Program-made: the position numbers and the translations under genes | Shown: piece by piece, positions 1 through 9,069 of the stretch | How positions within the stretch are numbered: position 1 is the stretch's first letter | How the letters are laid out: each line of letters begins with the position of its first letter | Source: Bowmanella sp. JS7-9 | GTDB lineage: Bacteria; Pseudomonadota; Gammaproteobacteria; Enterobacterales; Alteromonadaceae | Length of the DNA stretch: 64,000 bases | Direction of reading: 5' to 3' | Assembly: GCF_004329715.1 (NCBI RefSeq) | Contig: NZ_JXSY01000002.1 | Location: 186,001-250,000, forward strand | Notes under the pieces: generated by a model | Seen by the model: the letters and a program-made list of their open reading frames with translations, nothing else | The model's database searches: none | What the model was told of the DNA's origin: nothing

Positions 1-371
1 GCAATGCCAGTGGGCAGGGCGAGCGCCTGGGATTTTAATAGAGCGCGCAGGGCAAACCAGGTAATTAACATCGCAAACACCAACTTCAACCAATCCGGGT
101 TAACCCAGGGCAATAAGGCTTGCCCGAGCAGGGTACCCACCGCCATCAGGGGTAATAAACGGGTGAGCAATAACCGCCACTGAATATGTTGGCGCAGTCG
201 AATACACAGGGGCAGGGTCATCACCAGATTCAGCGGTACCAGCAAAGTGACCAATTCCGGAATGGAATACACCAGTGCACCAAGGGATAAAGCCAATACG
301 ATGCTGCCAAAGCCGGTCATGGCTTCGACGCCGAAGGCAAACACGATGCAAATCATCAGCCACCACATCAT
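1..371 (-). CDS. TauE/SafE (TSUP) family permease, partial
   Basis: Only the first 123 codons are present; the gene runs off the left edge. The translation is strongly hydrophobic and opens with MMWWLMICIVFAFG followed by EAMTGFGS, a glycine-rich first-helix pattern typical of the TauE/SafE sulfite or organosulfonate exporter family. At least three membrane segments are visible. The start ATG at 371 overlaps the TGA of the upstream SDR gene (ATGA), so it is the last visible gene of the five-gene leftward cluster and probably translationally coupled. The substrate cannot be told; in this context it may export an acid product or counter-ion of the monooxygenase pathway (inference). Confidence 0.7.
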   Translation of the reverse strand, partial: MMWWLMICIVFAFGVEAMTGFGSIVLALSLGALVYSIPELVTLLVPLNLVMTLPLCIRLRQHIQWRLLLTRLLPLMAVGTLLGQALLPWVNPDWLKLVFAMLITWFALRALLKSQALALPTGI

Positions 372-1132
372 GTTTTGGCCTTCAGGTTACGTTTCATCAG
401 GTAAAAATAGGCACCTGGCCACAGGCGATAGAGCACACTGGCAAAATAGGTCAGGCGATCGCCATAAACACGTGGCTTGCGGGTTTGCACTGCGTGAATG
501 ATCCGCGTTGCCATCCACTGACTGCTTTGTACCTTGCCCACCACAGTGCGTGCCTGCGGGGCGGTTTGCCCATCGCCACCCAGTGCGTTTTGTTCGATGG
601 CGGTGGCCAGAAAGCTAGGGTAGACATTTACTATGTGCAGCGACGTCTCGGCGCGCAGTGTTTCAAAATACTGATGCAGCGCAGCCTTTGACGCACAGTA
701 ACCGGCACGCTCGGTGACCGGCATCCAACCTGCCATGGAACTGATATTCACCACCGCGCCGTTATTTTGCGTAAGTAACGGCAGCAGAGCATGGGCTAAA
801 CGCACCGGCGCGAAGAAATTCACCTGCATGACCCGTTCAATCACGTCCGGTTCGGTGACACTGGCCAGTGAGCGATGGGTAATGCCGGCATTATTGATCA
901 GTAAGGCCAGATCCCCATGATGCGCCTGGATATGCCGGCAAAATGTCTGCAGTGCAACGGGATCACACAGATCCAACACATAAGTGTCATGCCCCGGCAG
1001 CGTCTGTTGGAGATTATTCAGGCCGGTTTGGTCGCGATCAACCAGTACCAGCTGATAATTATGTGCCAGCAGGATGGCCAGGTCTTTACCCAGCCCGGAT
1101 GCTGCACCGGTGATAATGGCTTTTGGCTTCAT
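368..1132 (-). CDS. Short-chain dehydrogenase/reductase (SDR)
   Basis: A 254-residue classical SDR. The nucleotide-binding motif TGAASGLG lies at residues 8-15, NNAG at 80-83, the catalytic serine region NISS near 129-132 and the YCASK catalytic motif at 145-149 (Tyr145, Lys149). It should oxidise an alcohol or reduce a ketone with NAD(P). The basic, partly hydrophobic C-terminus (about 225-254) may associate with the membrane. Its ATG overlaps the TGA of the epimerase gene and its own TGA overlaps the ATG of the permease, so it is an internal gene of a coupled operon. The substrate is unknown; a hydroxy or keto intermediate made by the neighbouring monooxygenase is a reasonable guess. Confidence 0.85.
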   Translation of the reverse strand: MKPKAIITGAASGLGKDLAILLAHNYQLVLVDRDQTGLNNLQQTLPGHDTYVLDLCDPVALQTFCRHIQAHHGDLALLINNAGITHRSLASVTEPDVIERVMQVNFFAPVRLAHALLPLLTQNNGAVVNISSMAGWMPVTERAGYCASKAALHQYFETLRAETSLHIVNVYPSFLATAIEQNALGGDGQTAPQARTVVGKVQSSQWMATRIIHAVQTRKPRVYGDRLTYFASVLYRLWPGAYFYLMKRNLKAKT

Positions 1133-2064
1133 GGCAGCAATCCATTGTGCCGTGCATAAAATTCCAGCACCTGTTGCGAAGTTTTTCGCGGGATGTAACC
1201 AAATTGCTGTTTAAGCGCCTGATTGTCCAGTACCGGACGATAACGTAAAAAATCCAACTGCTCCGGCCCATAAGGGGTCAGCTTAAACAGCCTGCCAATC
1301 CACAGCATTGCTTTAAGTAAGCCGGCCGGCAAGGTTAACAAGGGTTTATGCAGGGTGGCTGCGATCTCATCGATGCTCAGGGCACCATCGCCGGCCAGAT
1401 TAAAAATTCCATCTCGCTGTTGCTCGATCCCCTGACAAATAATCCCGATGACGTCCTCATCCCAGATAAACACGAACGGTGATGGACTGCCGGCAATTTT
1501 CAGCATGCGCGGGCGCTGAAATAAACGGGTAATTAAGTTGTTGGTGTGTTGCCCAAGCACGGTACCCGGGCGCAACACCAACTGGCGCAGTTGCGGATGT
1601 TTGGTCCGCGCATCGCGCAACATGCTCTCAATCAGGCGTTTGTGGTGACTGTAGGAAAATGCCGAATTGCCGCGTAGCGGGTGTTGTTCGGTTAACCACG
1701 CAGGATTGTCGGCGTGGTAACCATAGGCAGCGCCGCTACTGGTCACAATCAATTGCGTCACGCCATTGGCCACACTCGCATCCAGCACATTTTGTGTGCC
1801 ATTAATATCGATATCGTAATCGCGCTGGGGATCCTGTCCCGGGTTCATCACGCTGGCCAGATGCACTACCTGCTCAATATTGTGTTCGGCGATAAGCGCT
1901 GACAAGCCGTTATCGCGGATGTCCATCGGCACATATTGGTAGTGGGGCGCTTGCAAGCTGCTGGCCGGCTGAATATCGACACCCAGTACATAATGTTCAC
2001 TGAGTTTATTAACCAGCGCACGGCCGATATAACCCTCGCTGCCAGTAATTAAAATACGTTTCAT
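1129..2064 (-). CDS. NAD-dependent epimerase/dehydratase family protein
   Basis: An extended SDR of 311 residues. I chose the ATG at 2064 (MKRILITG) over an upstream in-frame start because the Rossmann motif TGSEGYIG (7-14) should sit near the N-terminus and because this ATG overlaps the TGA of the transporter gene. The catalytic YSHHK is at 138-142, preceded by a TSSGAAYG strand that supplies the catalytic Ser/Thr. Such proteins include sugar epimerases and 3-beta-hydroxysteroid-dehydrogenase-like enzymes; the monooxygenase and BASS transporter next door make a role on a non-sugar alcohol as likely as one on a sugar. Exact reaction unassigned. Confidence 0.82.
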   Translation of the reverse strand: MKRILITGSEGYIGRALVNKLSEHYVLGVDIQPASSLQAPHYQYVPMDIRDNGLSALIAEHNIEQVVHLASVMNPGQDPQRDYDIDINGTQNVLDASVANGVTQLIVTSSGAAYGYHADNPAWLTEQHPLRGNSAFSYSHHKRLIESMLRDARTKHPQLRQLVLRPGTVLGQHTNNLITRLFQRPRMLKIAGSPSPFVFIWDEDVIGIICQGIEQQRDGIFNLAGDGALSIDEIAATLHKPLLTLPAGLLKAMLWIGRLFKLTPYGPEQLDFLRYRPVLDNQALKQQFGYIPRKTSQQVLEFYARHNGLLP

Positions 2065-2933
2065 GCCTGTGGCTCCCGGCGGCTCCAGTAATGACTTAAC
2101 GCCAGGCCACTGACCAGATGCCAGATCCCCCACGCAGCAGCGACGATGGCCATGCCCTGCAAATCGCTGAAAAAGGTAAAGATGATGCCAAGACCGAGGC
2201 CGGAATTCTGGATCCCCACTTCCAGGGTAATGGCGCGCGCATCTTTATCACCGACCCTGGCGACTTTGGCGCATAAACGGCCAATGCCCAGTGCCATGGC
2301 GTTATGCAGTACCACCACAAGTAAGAAAAATCCGGCACCCGCCACAAAGGTTTGCCAGTTTTTCGCCAGCGCAATACCGACAAAACCAAACAGCGTAAGC
2401 AACGAAATGAGCCTGAAGTGGCGCTGGGTATGATGCGCAAATCCCGGTGCAATCCGTGCCACCCACAGCCCCAGTAATAGCGGAATTGCCAGCACCAGCG
2501 TGACGATCAGGAAAATATTTTCCACCGGCACATGAATACGTTGTAACAAGGCCGCAGTGTGCGGATTTAAGCTGGCATATAAGGCGAAATTAAAGGGCGT
2601 CATTAACGCAGCTGCCACGCTGGCCAGCGCGGTCATGCTCACCGACAACGCCACGTTGCCTTTGGCCAGAAACGTCATAATGTTAGAAAAACTGCCGCCC
2701 GGGCAACTGCCGACCAGTAAAATCCCCAACATTACCTCCGGCGATAGCGGCAACAGCATGGTCAGCCCGAAGCTGGCCAGTGGCAGCAACAAAAACTGCG
2801 CCAGCATACCCACCAGCGGGGCGCGAGGGTGTTTGACCACCCGTTTAAAATCAGTCGGATGTAACGACAGGGCAATGCCGAACATCATCAGGGCAAGAAT
2901 GCCATTTAATAGCCACAAGCTCTCTGTCGACAC
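2061..2933 (-). CDS. Bile acid:sodium symporter (BASS) family transporter
   Basis: A 290-residue, very hydrophobic protein with about nine or ten membrane segments. The pattern fits the BASS/SBF family: an N-terminal helix ending in MMFGIAL, a GSCPGGSFSN motif around residues 77-86 and a second conserved region with EVGIQNSGLG near 240-249, the two crossover helices that bind sodium and substrate. The start is GTG at 2933, three bases after the monooxygenase stop. Bacterial BASS proteins import organic anions such as bile acids, pantoate or keto acids with sodium. Here it probably brings in the compound oxidised by the adjacent enzymes (inference). Confidence 0.85.
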   Translation of the reverse strand: MSTESLWLLNGILALMMFGIALSLHPTDFKRVVKHPRAPLVGMLAQFLLLPLASFGLTMLLPLSPEVMLGILLVGSCPGGSFSNIMTFLAKGNVALSVSMTALASVAAALMTPFNFALYASLNPHTAALLQRIHVPVENIFLIVTLVLAIPLLLGLWVARIAPGFAHHTQRHFRLISLLTLFGFVGIALAKNWQTFVAGAGFFLLVVVLHNAMALGIGRLCAKVARVGDKDARAITLEVGIQNSGLGLGIIFTFFSDLQGMAIVAAAWGIWHLVSGLALSHYWSRREPQA

Positions 2934-2936
2934 GCG

Positions 2937-4229
2937 TTACCCCTCGGCCAGTTCGGCCATATCCAGCTTAAGTTGCTGTAAATAATCCTGTTTGTGCACA
3001 TAGTACGCCATTCGCGCAACATTCAGATACTGCAAGCCGCCGTCGATGCGGCTGGTGCAATTGCGTCGCACTTTATGCATAAACGCCAGTGCCTTATCGG
3101 GATTGTCCCGGCGGGTTTGCATAAAGCGTGCTACCAGTTGAGCCTGATCGTCACGCCCCTGCCAACCCAGCCCGGAGGCTTCTACCATGCCCATCACAAA
3201 CAGATTATCGTGTGCCGGGGTAAAGGTATTGAGATACAGCGCCGGGGCATCACCCTGCCAATTCAGGTGTTTGGCATCGATAAAGGGGTAGTGCAGCTTA
3301 TAGCCAGTGGCTTCCAGAATCAGATCGTATTCTGCCGTGCTGCCATCCTCAAAGTTAACCCCCTTAGGTTGCAGCGACTGAATGCCAGGCCGCACCGTGA
3401 CATCCCCATGGCCGATATGATGCAAAAACATGGAATTGACCACAGGATGCGACTCATACATGCGGTAGTTGGGATCCGGTAAGCCAAAATCACTGGGTTT
3501 ACCGGAAATCAGCCTGACCAGGGTGCCGTCGACCCACTGTTTAATCCGGTTGGGCAAACGTAATTTACCGCCTAAGGTGTCCGTCGGCTTTCCCATGACA
3601 AACTTGGGTAAAAAGTAATAGCCACGGCGCACTACCATATCCACGGATGCCGCACGGTGCACTGCGTCAACGGCAATATCACAGCCACTGTTACCACAGC
3701 CAATAATCAGTACCCGTTTGCCGGCAAAAATGGCGGCATCTTTGTAATCGGCACTGTGCAATCGTTCGCCGTCAAACTGGCCGGCAAACGTCGGGCGATT
3801 GGGTTCGTGCAGCGTGCCATTGGCCAGCATGACTGCCTGTACCGCAATGCTGTCCTGCTGGCCCCCATGGCTGAAATCAACGCGCCAGTGATCCTGCTGT
3901 TTTTCGATTTTTTCAACCCGCGTGCTGAAACGGTAGTGACGGGTTAAATCAAAGTGCTTAGCGTAATCGCGAAAATACTGCGCCATGGCATCGTGACGGG
4001 GGTAGGTGGCGACACTCTCATCCATTGGGAAATCACGGAATTCCGTCATGCGTTTAGAGCTGATCAGATGGGCGGACTCGTACATAGTGCTGGTGGCACT
4101 GCTGATATCCCATAATCCACCCACATTATCGTGAATTTCAAAGCCAACCACGTCAAAGCCCTGTTCAAGCAGGCGGCGGGTCGTACATAAGCCCATCGGG
4201 CCTGCACCAATAACGGCAATCGGTAACAT
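2937..4229 (-). CDS. Flavin-containing monooxygenase (FMO/Baeyer-Villiger type)
   Basis: A 430-residue class B flavoprotein monooxygenase. The FAD-binding GAGPMG is at residues 8-13, an FMO-identifying sequence of the form FxGxFxGxxxHSxxY runs from Phe148 to Tyr162, and the NADPH-binding GCGNSG is at 177-182. The NVGGLW stretch (35-40) after the first Rossmann fold is also typical. These enzymes use NADPH and oxygen to oxygenate nitrogen, sulfur or carbonyl carbon. It is the first gene of the leftward five-gene cluster and is divergent from the AraC-type regulator, whose direct-repeat operator lies in the shared 110-bp gap. The substrate is not readable from sequence. Confidence 0.88.
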   Translation of the reverse strand: MLPIAVIGAGPMGLCTTRRLLEQGFDVVGFEIHDNVGGLWDISSATSTMYESAHLISSKRMTEFRDFPMDESVATYPRHDAMAQYFRDYAKHFDLTRHYRFSTRVEKIEKQQDHWRVDFSHGGQQDSIAVQAVMLANGTLHEPNRPTFAGQFDGERLHSADYKDAAIFAGKRVLIIGCGNSGCDIAVDAVHRAASVDMVVRRGYYFLPKFVMGKPTDTLGGKLRLPNRIKQWVDGTLVRLISGKPSDFGLPDPNYRMYESHPVVNSMFLHHIGHGDVTVRPGIQSLQPKGVNFEDGSTAEYDLILEATGYKLHYPFIDAKHLNWQGDAPALYLNTFTPAHDNLFVMGMVEASGLGWQGRDDQAQLVARFMQTRRDNPDKALAFMHKVRRNCTSRIDGGLQYLNVARMAYYVHKQDYLQQLKLDMAELAEG

Positions 4230-4289
4230 AGGGTTCTCTGCTTATTTCCTGATATGAGTCATGCTAATCCAACCGAATGAAATAAAAAT

Positions 4290-4324
4290 GGTTAAAATGG
4301 GACGCGTTAGGGTTAGAATGGGAC
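4290..4324 (+). promoter_or_regulatory. Direct-repeat operator, probably for the AraC-type regulator
   Basis: Two near-identical 14-mers, GGTTAAAATGGGAC at 4290-4303 and GGTTAGAATGGGAC at 4311-4324, differ at one base and start 21 bp apart, which is two helical turns. AraC-family proteins commonly bind such direct half-sites on one DNA face. The site lies between the monooxygenase and regulator genes and its right copy ends three bases before the regulator's ribosome binding site, so it could control both directions and allow autoregulation. Confidence 0.65.
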
Positions 4325-4339
4325 AAAAGGAGCGCGGTT

Positions 4340-5338
4340 TTGACTAATACCACTCATTCGGTTACCCCCAGTTTTACCAAGGCCATCCTGGCTCAGGCCG
4401 AGCTATTGGGCCTGAAAATTCCGCCGCTGTTAAAGCGCGCCATCGGCTCGATCAGTAACGAGCAACGCCTGCCGATGGCGTTGCAGGATGCGCTGTGGCT
4501 GGAGATTGAAGCGCAGGATCATGCGGGCGTAATGGGGCTGGAAATTGGCGCAAAACTGCAACCGGGCCATTTCGATACGCTGGGATATCTGGTGTTAAGC
4601 AGCCCGGATTTATCGGCTGCGGTGGATGCGCTGGTAAACTTCTCGGCTTTGGTAGGTGAGGGCGGACGATTCAACAAAGTCAGCGAAGGACAGGGCATTG
4701 GTTTGTATTACGAACCTACCTTTAGCGCGGCGAAAGACATGCGCCTGGACACGATTTTATTGTGTTTATTAAACGGTACACGCTGGTTAGCAGGTCAGTC
4801 ATTGTTGCCCTTGTCGGTGCATTTTCAGCGCGCTGCACCAGCCCAGCCAGATGTGTATCGGCAAGCATTTGGCATTAGTGATATTCGCTTCGAGCAGCCC
4901 CGCAATATGTTGCTGTTTAAACGCAGTGACTGGCAAAAAATTGTTAATCCGGCCAATCCGGCGTTTCGCGCCAATATGCTGGCACTGGCACAGCGCCAGT
5001 TAAAATCGCTCAACCCACAGGATTTTATGGCCCGAGCCGAGCAGTTTCTGGAGCAGGATCCCGTGTTAACCCGTGAGCAGCTGGCCAAACGTATGTGGAT
5101 CAGCGAACGGCAGCTTAACCGGCGGCTGGCTGACTGTGGCCATTCGTTTAAAACCCTGTCCGATCAGGTGAAAAAAAACCATGCATTACAGTTGTTAAAG
5201 CAGGGCCCAATCAGTCAGGCCGCGCTGGCATTTTGCCTGGGATACGCGGATGAAAGCGCGTTTGCTAAAGCGTTTAAACGCTGGATGGGAATGGGCTTAA
5301 GAGCATATTTGCGTCATGCCATAAAAGAGGCTGATTAA
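4340..5338 (+). CDS. AraC family transcriptional regulator (OruR/ArgR-like architecture)
   Basis: A 332-residue regulator. The N-terminal 200 residues resemble the arabinose-binding-like ligand domain of OruR-type regulators (HFDTLGYLVLSSPDL near residues 75-90). The C-terminal 100 residues carry two helix-turn-helix units, ending in the family signature around ALAFCLGYADESAFAKAFKR. The start is TTG at 4340, chosen because AAGGAG lies seven bases upstream and no better start precedes the domain. It is divergent from the monooxygenase cluster and probably activates it in response to the cluster's substrate; the direct repeats just upstream are the likely binding site. Confidence 0.88.
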   Translation: MTNTTHSVTPSFTKAILAQAELLGLKIPPLLKRAIGSISNEQRLPMALQDALWLEIEAQDHAGVMGLEIGAKLQPGHFDTLGYLVLSSPDLSAAVDALVNFSALVGEGGRFNKVSEGQGIGLYYEPTFSAAKDMRLDTILLCLLNGTRWLAGQSLLPLSVHFQRAAPAQPDVYRQAFGISDIRFEQPRNMLLFKRSDWQKIVNPANPAFRANMLALAQRQLKSLNPQDFMARAEQFLEQDPVLTREQLAKRMWISERQLNRRLADCGHSFKTLSDQVKKNHALQLLKQGPISQAALAFCLGYADESAFAKAFKRWMGMGLRAYLRHAIKEAD

Positions 5339-5344
5339 AACGAT

Positions 5345-5617
5345 TTAATTCAGAAAAACACGTGCCACGACTTCTGTGATGGCCAATGTCCATCCGATAC
5401 AGCAAATAATAAAGGTATTGAATTTGAATGTTGCCCAAAAATCTTCCCAATATTTTCCCCTCAATGCACTGTACCAATTGGCTTGAGCGACATATTTCAG
5501 ACATTCAGCAAAATCTTGGTATTGTTCGCCAAAAAACAACTTGGCGAGTGTTTTATACACTGGCCAATTGCAAATGATGACGATGAGTAATGCGATGGGA
5601 TGATCTGCAAATTCCAT
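5345..5617 (-). CDS. Small membrane protein of unknown function
   Basis: A 90-residue protein with two probable membrane segments, about residues 8-28 (IALLIVIICNWPVY) and 66-86 (NTFIICCIGWTLAI), joined by a polar loop rich in Tyr, Trp and Lys. An AAGGAGAG ribosome binding site lies upstream of the ATG at 5617, somewhat far away. It is convergent with the AraC-type gene, six bases from its stop, and downstream of the M16 peptidase terminator. I do not recognise the family. No function is proposed. Confidence 0.6.
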   Translation of the reverse strand: MEFADHPIALLIVIICNWPVYKTLAKLFFGEQYQDFAECLKYVAQANWYSALRGKYWEDFWATFKFNTFIICCIGWTLAITEVVARVFLN

Positions 5618-5654
5618 TTTTATTCAAACTCTCCTTTGTACGCATAATTAAAAC

Positions 5655-5682
5655 AAAAACGGTGGCTATTGCCACCGTTTTT
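5655..5682 (-). terminator. Rho-independent terminator after the M16 peptidase gene
   Basis: The stem ACGGTGGC/GCCACCGT with a four-base loop is followed on the minus strand by TTTTTGTTTT. It sits about 18 bp past the peptidase stop; an A-rich run on the other side might allow some two-way activity. Confidence 0.8.
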
Positions 5683-5699
5683 CATTCGATTACTGAGAC

Positions 5700-8564
5700 T
5701 TATGGATTGATCGTCACTTCCACAATCGGGTAAGGGAACTCACTCAGTTGCGGCAGAACCGTCTCTTTATCACCGACAATCACGATCTGCATGGAATTTG
5801 GATCCACGTATTTCGCGGCCAAAGCATTAAGCTCGTCTTTGCTGATGGTTTGCACCAGGGCATTACGGGCATCGATATCAGCCGGTTGCATATCGTAAGT
5901 CAGCAAGGTACGCAGGAAGCCCGCTTTCTGACCCAGCGATTCATATTTCAGCGCATCACGCTGACCAATCGCTTTACGCATAAACGCCAGTTCATCGTCA
6001 GTCATACCATGTAATTGATAATCAGACAGTTCTTTGACCATTTCGCGCAGGGTGTCACCGGTGTTGTCCTTTTTCACCGACGCGCTCATGCTGAAGGTGC
6101 CGCGCTCTTTGTCGGCGCTAAAGCCAGCGCGAGCACCGTAGGTGTAGCCTTTATCTTCACGCAAATTCAGATTGATACGGCTGTTGAATGCACCGCCCAA
6201 CGGGAAGTTCATCAGCCCGCTGCGGTAATAATCGCCCAGCTTATCAAACGGCATTGCATGTTTAACCATGGTCACCACAGATTGCGCTGCACCTGGCTTG
6301 TCGACAAAGTGAATCACCGGGCCTTCATAAGCAGGGAAGTCTGCGAAAGTTGGCATAGCGTAATCCGCACCTTGCCAATTGCCGACAAAGGCCAGTTTTG
6401 GCAGGACTTTATCTTGCGGCAGGTCACCAACAACCACGATATTGGCTTTGGCCGGTGAATAATACTTCGCGTAGAAGTTCTTGACGTCGTCCAGCGTGAT
6501 GGCGCTAACGGTGGTCATGGTGCCGCCATTTGGCACACCAATACGGTGCTCGTTGCCATACAGTACTTGCAATTCAGCCAGCTCAGCCAAAGCGCCAGGC
6601 TCTTTCATTGATTGCTGAATAGATTGTAATGTTTGAGCTTTCAGACGCTCAAAATCCGCCTCGTCGAATTTAGGACGCAGCAGTTTTTCTTTCAGCAGGG
6701 TCAGGGTTTTATCCAGATTGCGGGTCAGAGCACTGACGTTCACTGTGGTAAAACGCTCACCGCTGGAGAAGCTGATGGAACTACCCAGCAAATCAAGCTG
6801 GTTCGCCAGTTCTTCATTGCTGTAGTTTTGCGTCGCTTCGTTCATCATCGCCGCGGTCATGCCCGCCAGACCTGCTTTGTCTTTCGGATCAAGCAACGCG
6901 CCGCCTTCCAGACTCATTTGCAGGTAAACCGTTGGGGTTTCGCTGTTAATCGCGCCGACTACTGTGATGCCGTTTTTCAGCTCACTGGTCCAGAAATCCG
7001 GCACCTGAGTGGTTGGGTTGGCACCTGCCGGTGGCACAACTGAACGGTCAAAACTGCTAATGGCTTTGCGAAGTTCTAAATCGTCGGCCTTAACCAGCGT
7101 GATGTCGGTCAGTTGACGTTCGAACTTGAAGCTCGGCTCATGGGCCTGCATCTCTTCTTTGCCTTCCGGTACGATGCTCAGCACGACTTTTGGCTTGTCT
7201 TTGATGTAGGTGTTGTAGACGCGCATAACGTCTTCTTTGGTGACAGCTGCGTAACGATCAATGTCTTCCTGCACCAAATCAGGTGTGTGATACAGGGTTT
7301 CCATTAAGGCTAACTGCGACACTTTGCCACGTACGGTCTGTAACCCGAACACTTTACCGGCTTCGATTTCCATCTTAGTGCGGTTCAGATCGTCATCTGT
7401 CACGCCGCGTTGTTCGAACTCGGCAAAAGTGGCTTGCATGGTGTCATTCAGCTGTTTCAGTGATGGCACCTTGGCTGGGTTAGCCAGTGAATACAGGACG
7501 AATTCACAGGCTAATTCTTTACAGGTATGAAACACGCTGGCCTGCACGGCATCACCGGTTTTCACCAGGTTTTTGTAGAACAGTGAAGTTTTGCCACCAC
7601 CGAGGATATTGGCCAGTACATCCAGAGCCGGCTCGTCGGCATGACGGGCGTACACAGTCGGCATTGACCACCACAACAGTGGCATATGCACTTTGTCCGG
7701 GTGAGTCAGATAACGATTTTCTGTCAGCACGGCAGGTTGTTTTGGTGCATCGTCCACTTCCGGGCCGGCTGGAATATCACCAAAATATTTAACTACCCAC
7801 GCCAGCGTTTGTTGCTCGTCAATGTCACCACCGATAGTCAGAGTGGCATTGTTCGGGCCATACCAGCGAAGGAAGAAGGCTTTCAGATCGTTAACATCAA
7901 CGCGATCCAAATCTTCTACATAACCGATGGTGCTCCAGGAGTATGGGTGACCCGCCGGATACATGGCTTCACCGGCTTTTTCCCACAGTAAACCGTAAGG
8001 GCGGTTATCGTAACGTTGACCACGCTCGTTTTTCACGGTGGCGCGTTGTACTTCAAATTTTTCCTGCGTCACGGCATCGAGCAAATAGCCCATGCGATCT
8101 GACTCAAGCCACAACATCTTTTCCAGTTGGTTTTTAGGCACGGTCTGGAAATAGTTGGTGCGGTCGGTGTTGGTGGTGCCGTTTAGGGTACCGCCAGACT
8201 CGGTCACGATCTTAAAGTGCTGCTCGTCGCCGACATTTTCCGAGCCCTGGAACATCATGTGCTCGAAAAAGTGCGCAAAACCAGACTTACCCACTTCTTC
8301 ACGGGCAGAGCCCACATGGTAGGTTACGTCCACATGCACCAGAGGGTCAGATTTGTCCTCATGCAGTACCACGGTCAGGCCGTTGCTGAGTTGATACTTT
8401 TTATACGGGATAGCCAGTTTGCCGGCTTGTCCCTGATGGGTTTCCAGCAAGGTCACGCCTTCGGGCAGGGCGGCCTGTTTTATTTCAGTCGATTGCGCAG
8501 ATTTGTCCTGCGAGCAGCCGTTAAGCGCCACAAGTCCAATCAATGCAACTCCAAGTAATCGCAT
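5700..8564 (-). CDS. M16 family zinc metallopeptidase, lipoprotein
   Basis: A 954-residue double-domain M16 (pitrilysin/insulinase-like) peptidase. I chose the ATG at 8564 because it gives a lipoprotein signal peptide (MRLLGVALIG..., Cys17 after LNG) with GGAG eight bases upstream; two upstream in-frame starts would only lengthen the signal. The inverted zinc motif HFFEH is at 98-102 (His98, Glu101, His102), with a distal glutamate expected in the EVQRATVKNE region. The second half (from about residue 500) is the inactive partner domain and lacks HxxEH. Expected to be anchored in the envelope and to cut peptides in the periplasm. Monocistronic, with its own terminator. Confidence 0.9.
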   Translation of the reverse strand: MRLLGVALIGLVALNGCSQDKSAQSTEIKQAALPEGVTLLETHQGQAGKLAIPYKKYQLSNGLTVVLHEDKSDPLVHVDVTYHVGSAREEVGKSGFAHFFEHMMFQGSENVGDEQHFKIVTESGGTLNGTTNTDRTNYFQTVPKNQLEKMLWLESDRMGYLLDAVTQEKFEVQRATVKNERGQRYDNRPYGLLWEKAGEAMYPAGHPYSWSTIGYVEDLDRVDVNDLKAFFLRWYGPNNATLTIGGDIDEQQTLAWVVKYFGDIPAGPEVDDAPKQPAVLTENRYLTHPDKVHMPLLWWSMPTVYARHADEPALDVLANILGGGKTSLFYKNLVKTGDAVQASVFHTCKELACEFVLYSLANPAKVPSLKQLNDTMQATFAEFEQRGVTDDDLNRTKMEIEAGKVFGLQTVRGKVSQLALMETLYHTPDLVQEDIDRYAAVTKEDVMRVYNTYIKDKPKVVLSIVPEGKEEMQAHEPSFKFERQLTDITLVKADDLELRKAISSFDRSVVPPAGANPTTQVPDFWTSELKNGITVVGAINSETPTVYLQMSLEGGALLDPKDKAGLAGMTAAMMNEATQNYSNEELANQLDLLGSSISFSSGERFTTVNVSALTRNLDKTLTLLKEKLLRPKFDEADFERLKAQTLQSIQQSMKEPGALAELAELQVLYGNEHRIGVPNGGTMTTVSAITLDDVKNFYAKYYSPAKANIVVVGDLPQDKVLPKLAFVGNWQGADYAMPTFADFPAYEGPVIHFVDKPGAAQSVVTMVKHAMPFDKLGDYYRSGLMNFPLGGAFNSRINLNLREDKGYTYGARAGFSADKERGTFSMSASVKKDNTGDTLREMVKELSDYQLHGMTDDELAFMRKAIGQRDALKYESLGQKAGFLRTLLTYDMQPADIDARNALVQTISKDELNALAAKYVDPNSMQIVIVGDKETVLPQLSEFPYPIVEVTINP

Positions 8565-8793
8565 GGTTTTCTCCATTTCCCTGTTTACGGTCAAACTGAC
8601 CAAAGTTTGCCAATGTACCTTAAAGTGTCAAACAGAGCATTATCTGTAAAAACTCGTTACATTTTTACGCTCTGCAAAGCATCTGATGGTTGCTGTAAGT
8701 TACGAACAATAGTGGCCGTTTGGATTAGATGGGAATCAAATAGGGAATGGCGGTGACTCGAACAACAGCGTCACCGCATTAATGAGTTAAGCG

Positions 8794-9069
8794 TTATTGA
8801 ACAGAGTCGGTTTTTTCCGGGGCTTCTGCCTTTTCGCGTGCCTCATTATAGGCCGCTCGTGCACCTGAATCACAGAAACGTGCATTATTCTGTCTTTGCT
8901 TGGTGCTCACAGACGCAGATGAATAGTTTTCCTGACACCATTCCATTGAGCGTTTTTCGTTATTCAGACTACTTTGCGCAAAGCCGTCTTGAGTGGTGTT
9001 TGTACTATTACAACCAACTGCAGAAAGTACCGCACCTATGACACCTAACGTACATAGTAATTTTTTCAT
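8794..9069 (-). CDS. Small lipoprotein of unknown function
   Basis: 91 residues. The N-terminus MKKLLCTLGVIGAVLSAVGC is a lipoprotein signal with the modified Cys at residue 20. The mature part is polar, contains two further cysteines (38 and 66) that could pair in the periplasm, and ends in a charged Glu/Lys/Ala-rich tail. AAGGAGAG lies just upstream of the ATG at 9069. It stands alone between the M16 peptidase and the chemotaxis receptor. I do not recognise a family; the envelope location is the only supported statement. Confidence 0.68.
   Translation of the reverse strand: MKKLLCTLGVIGAVLSAVGCNSTNTTQDGFAQSSLNNEKRSMEWCQENYSSASVSTKQRQNNARFCDSGARAAYNEAREKAEAPEKTDSVQ

Noticed and set aside
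7487-7991. Two overlapping 101-codon ORFs antisense to the M16 peptidase gene
   Set aside because: No ribosome binding site or protein-like pattern; they are frame shadows of a long conserved gene, like the other antisense ORFs in this window.
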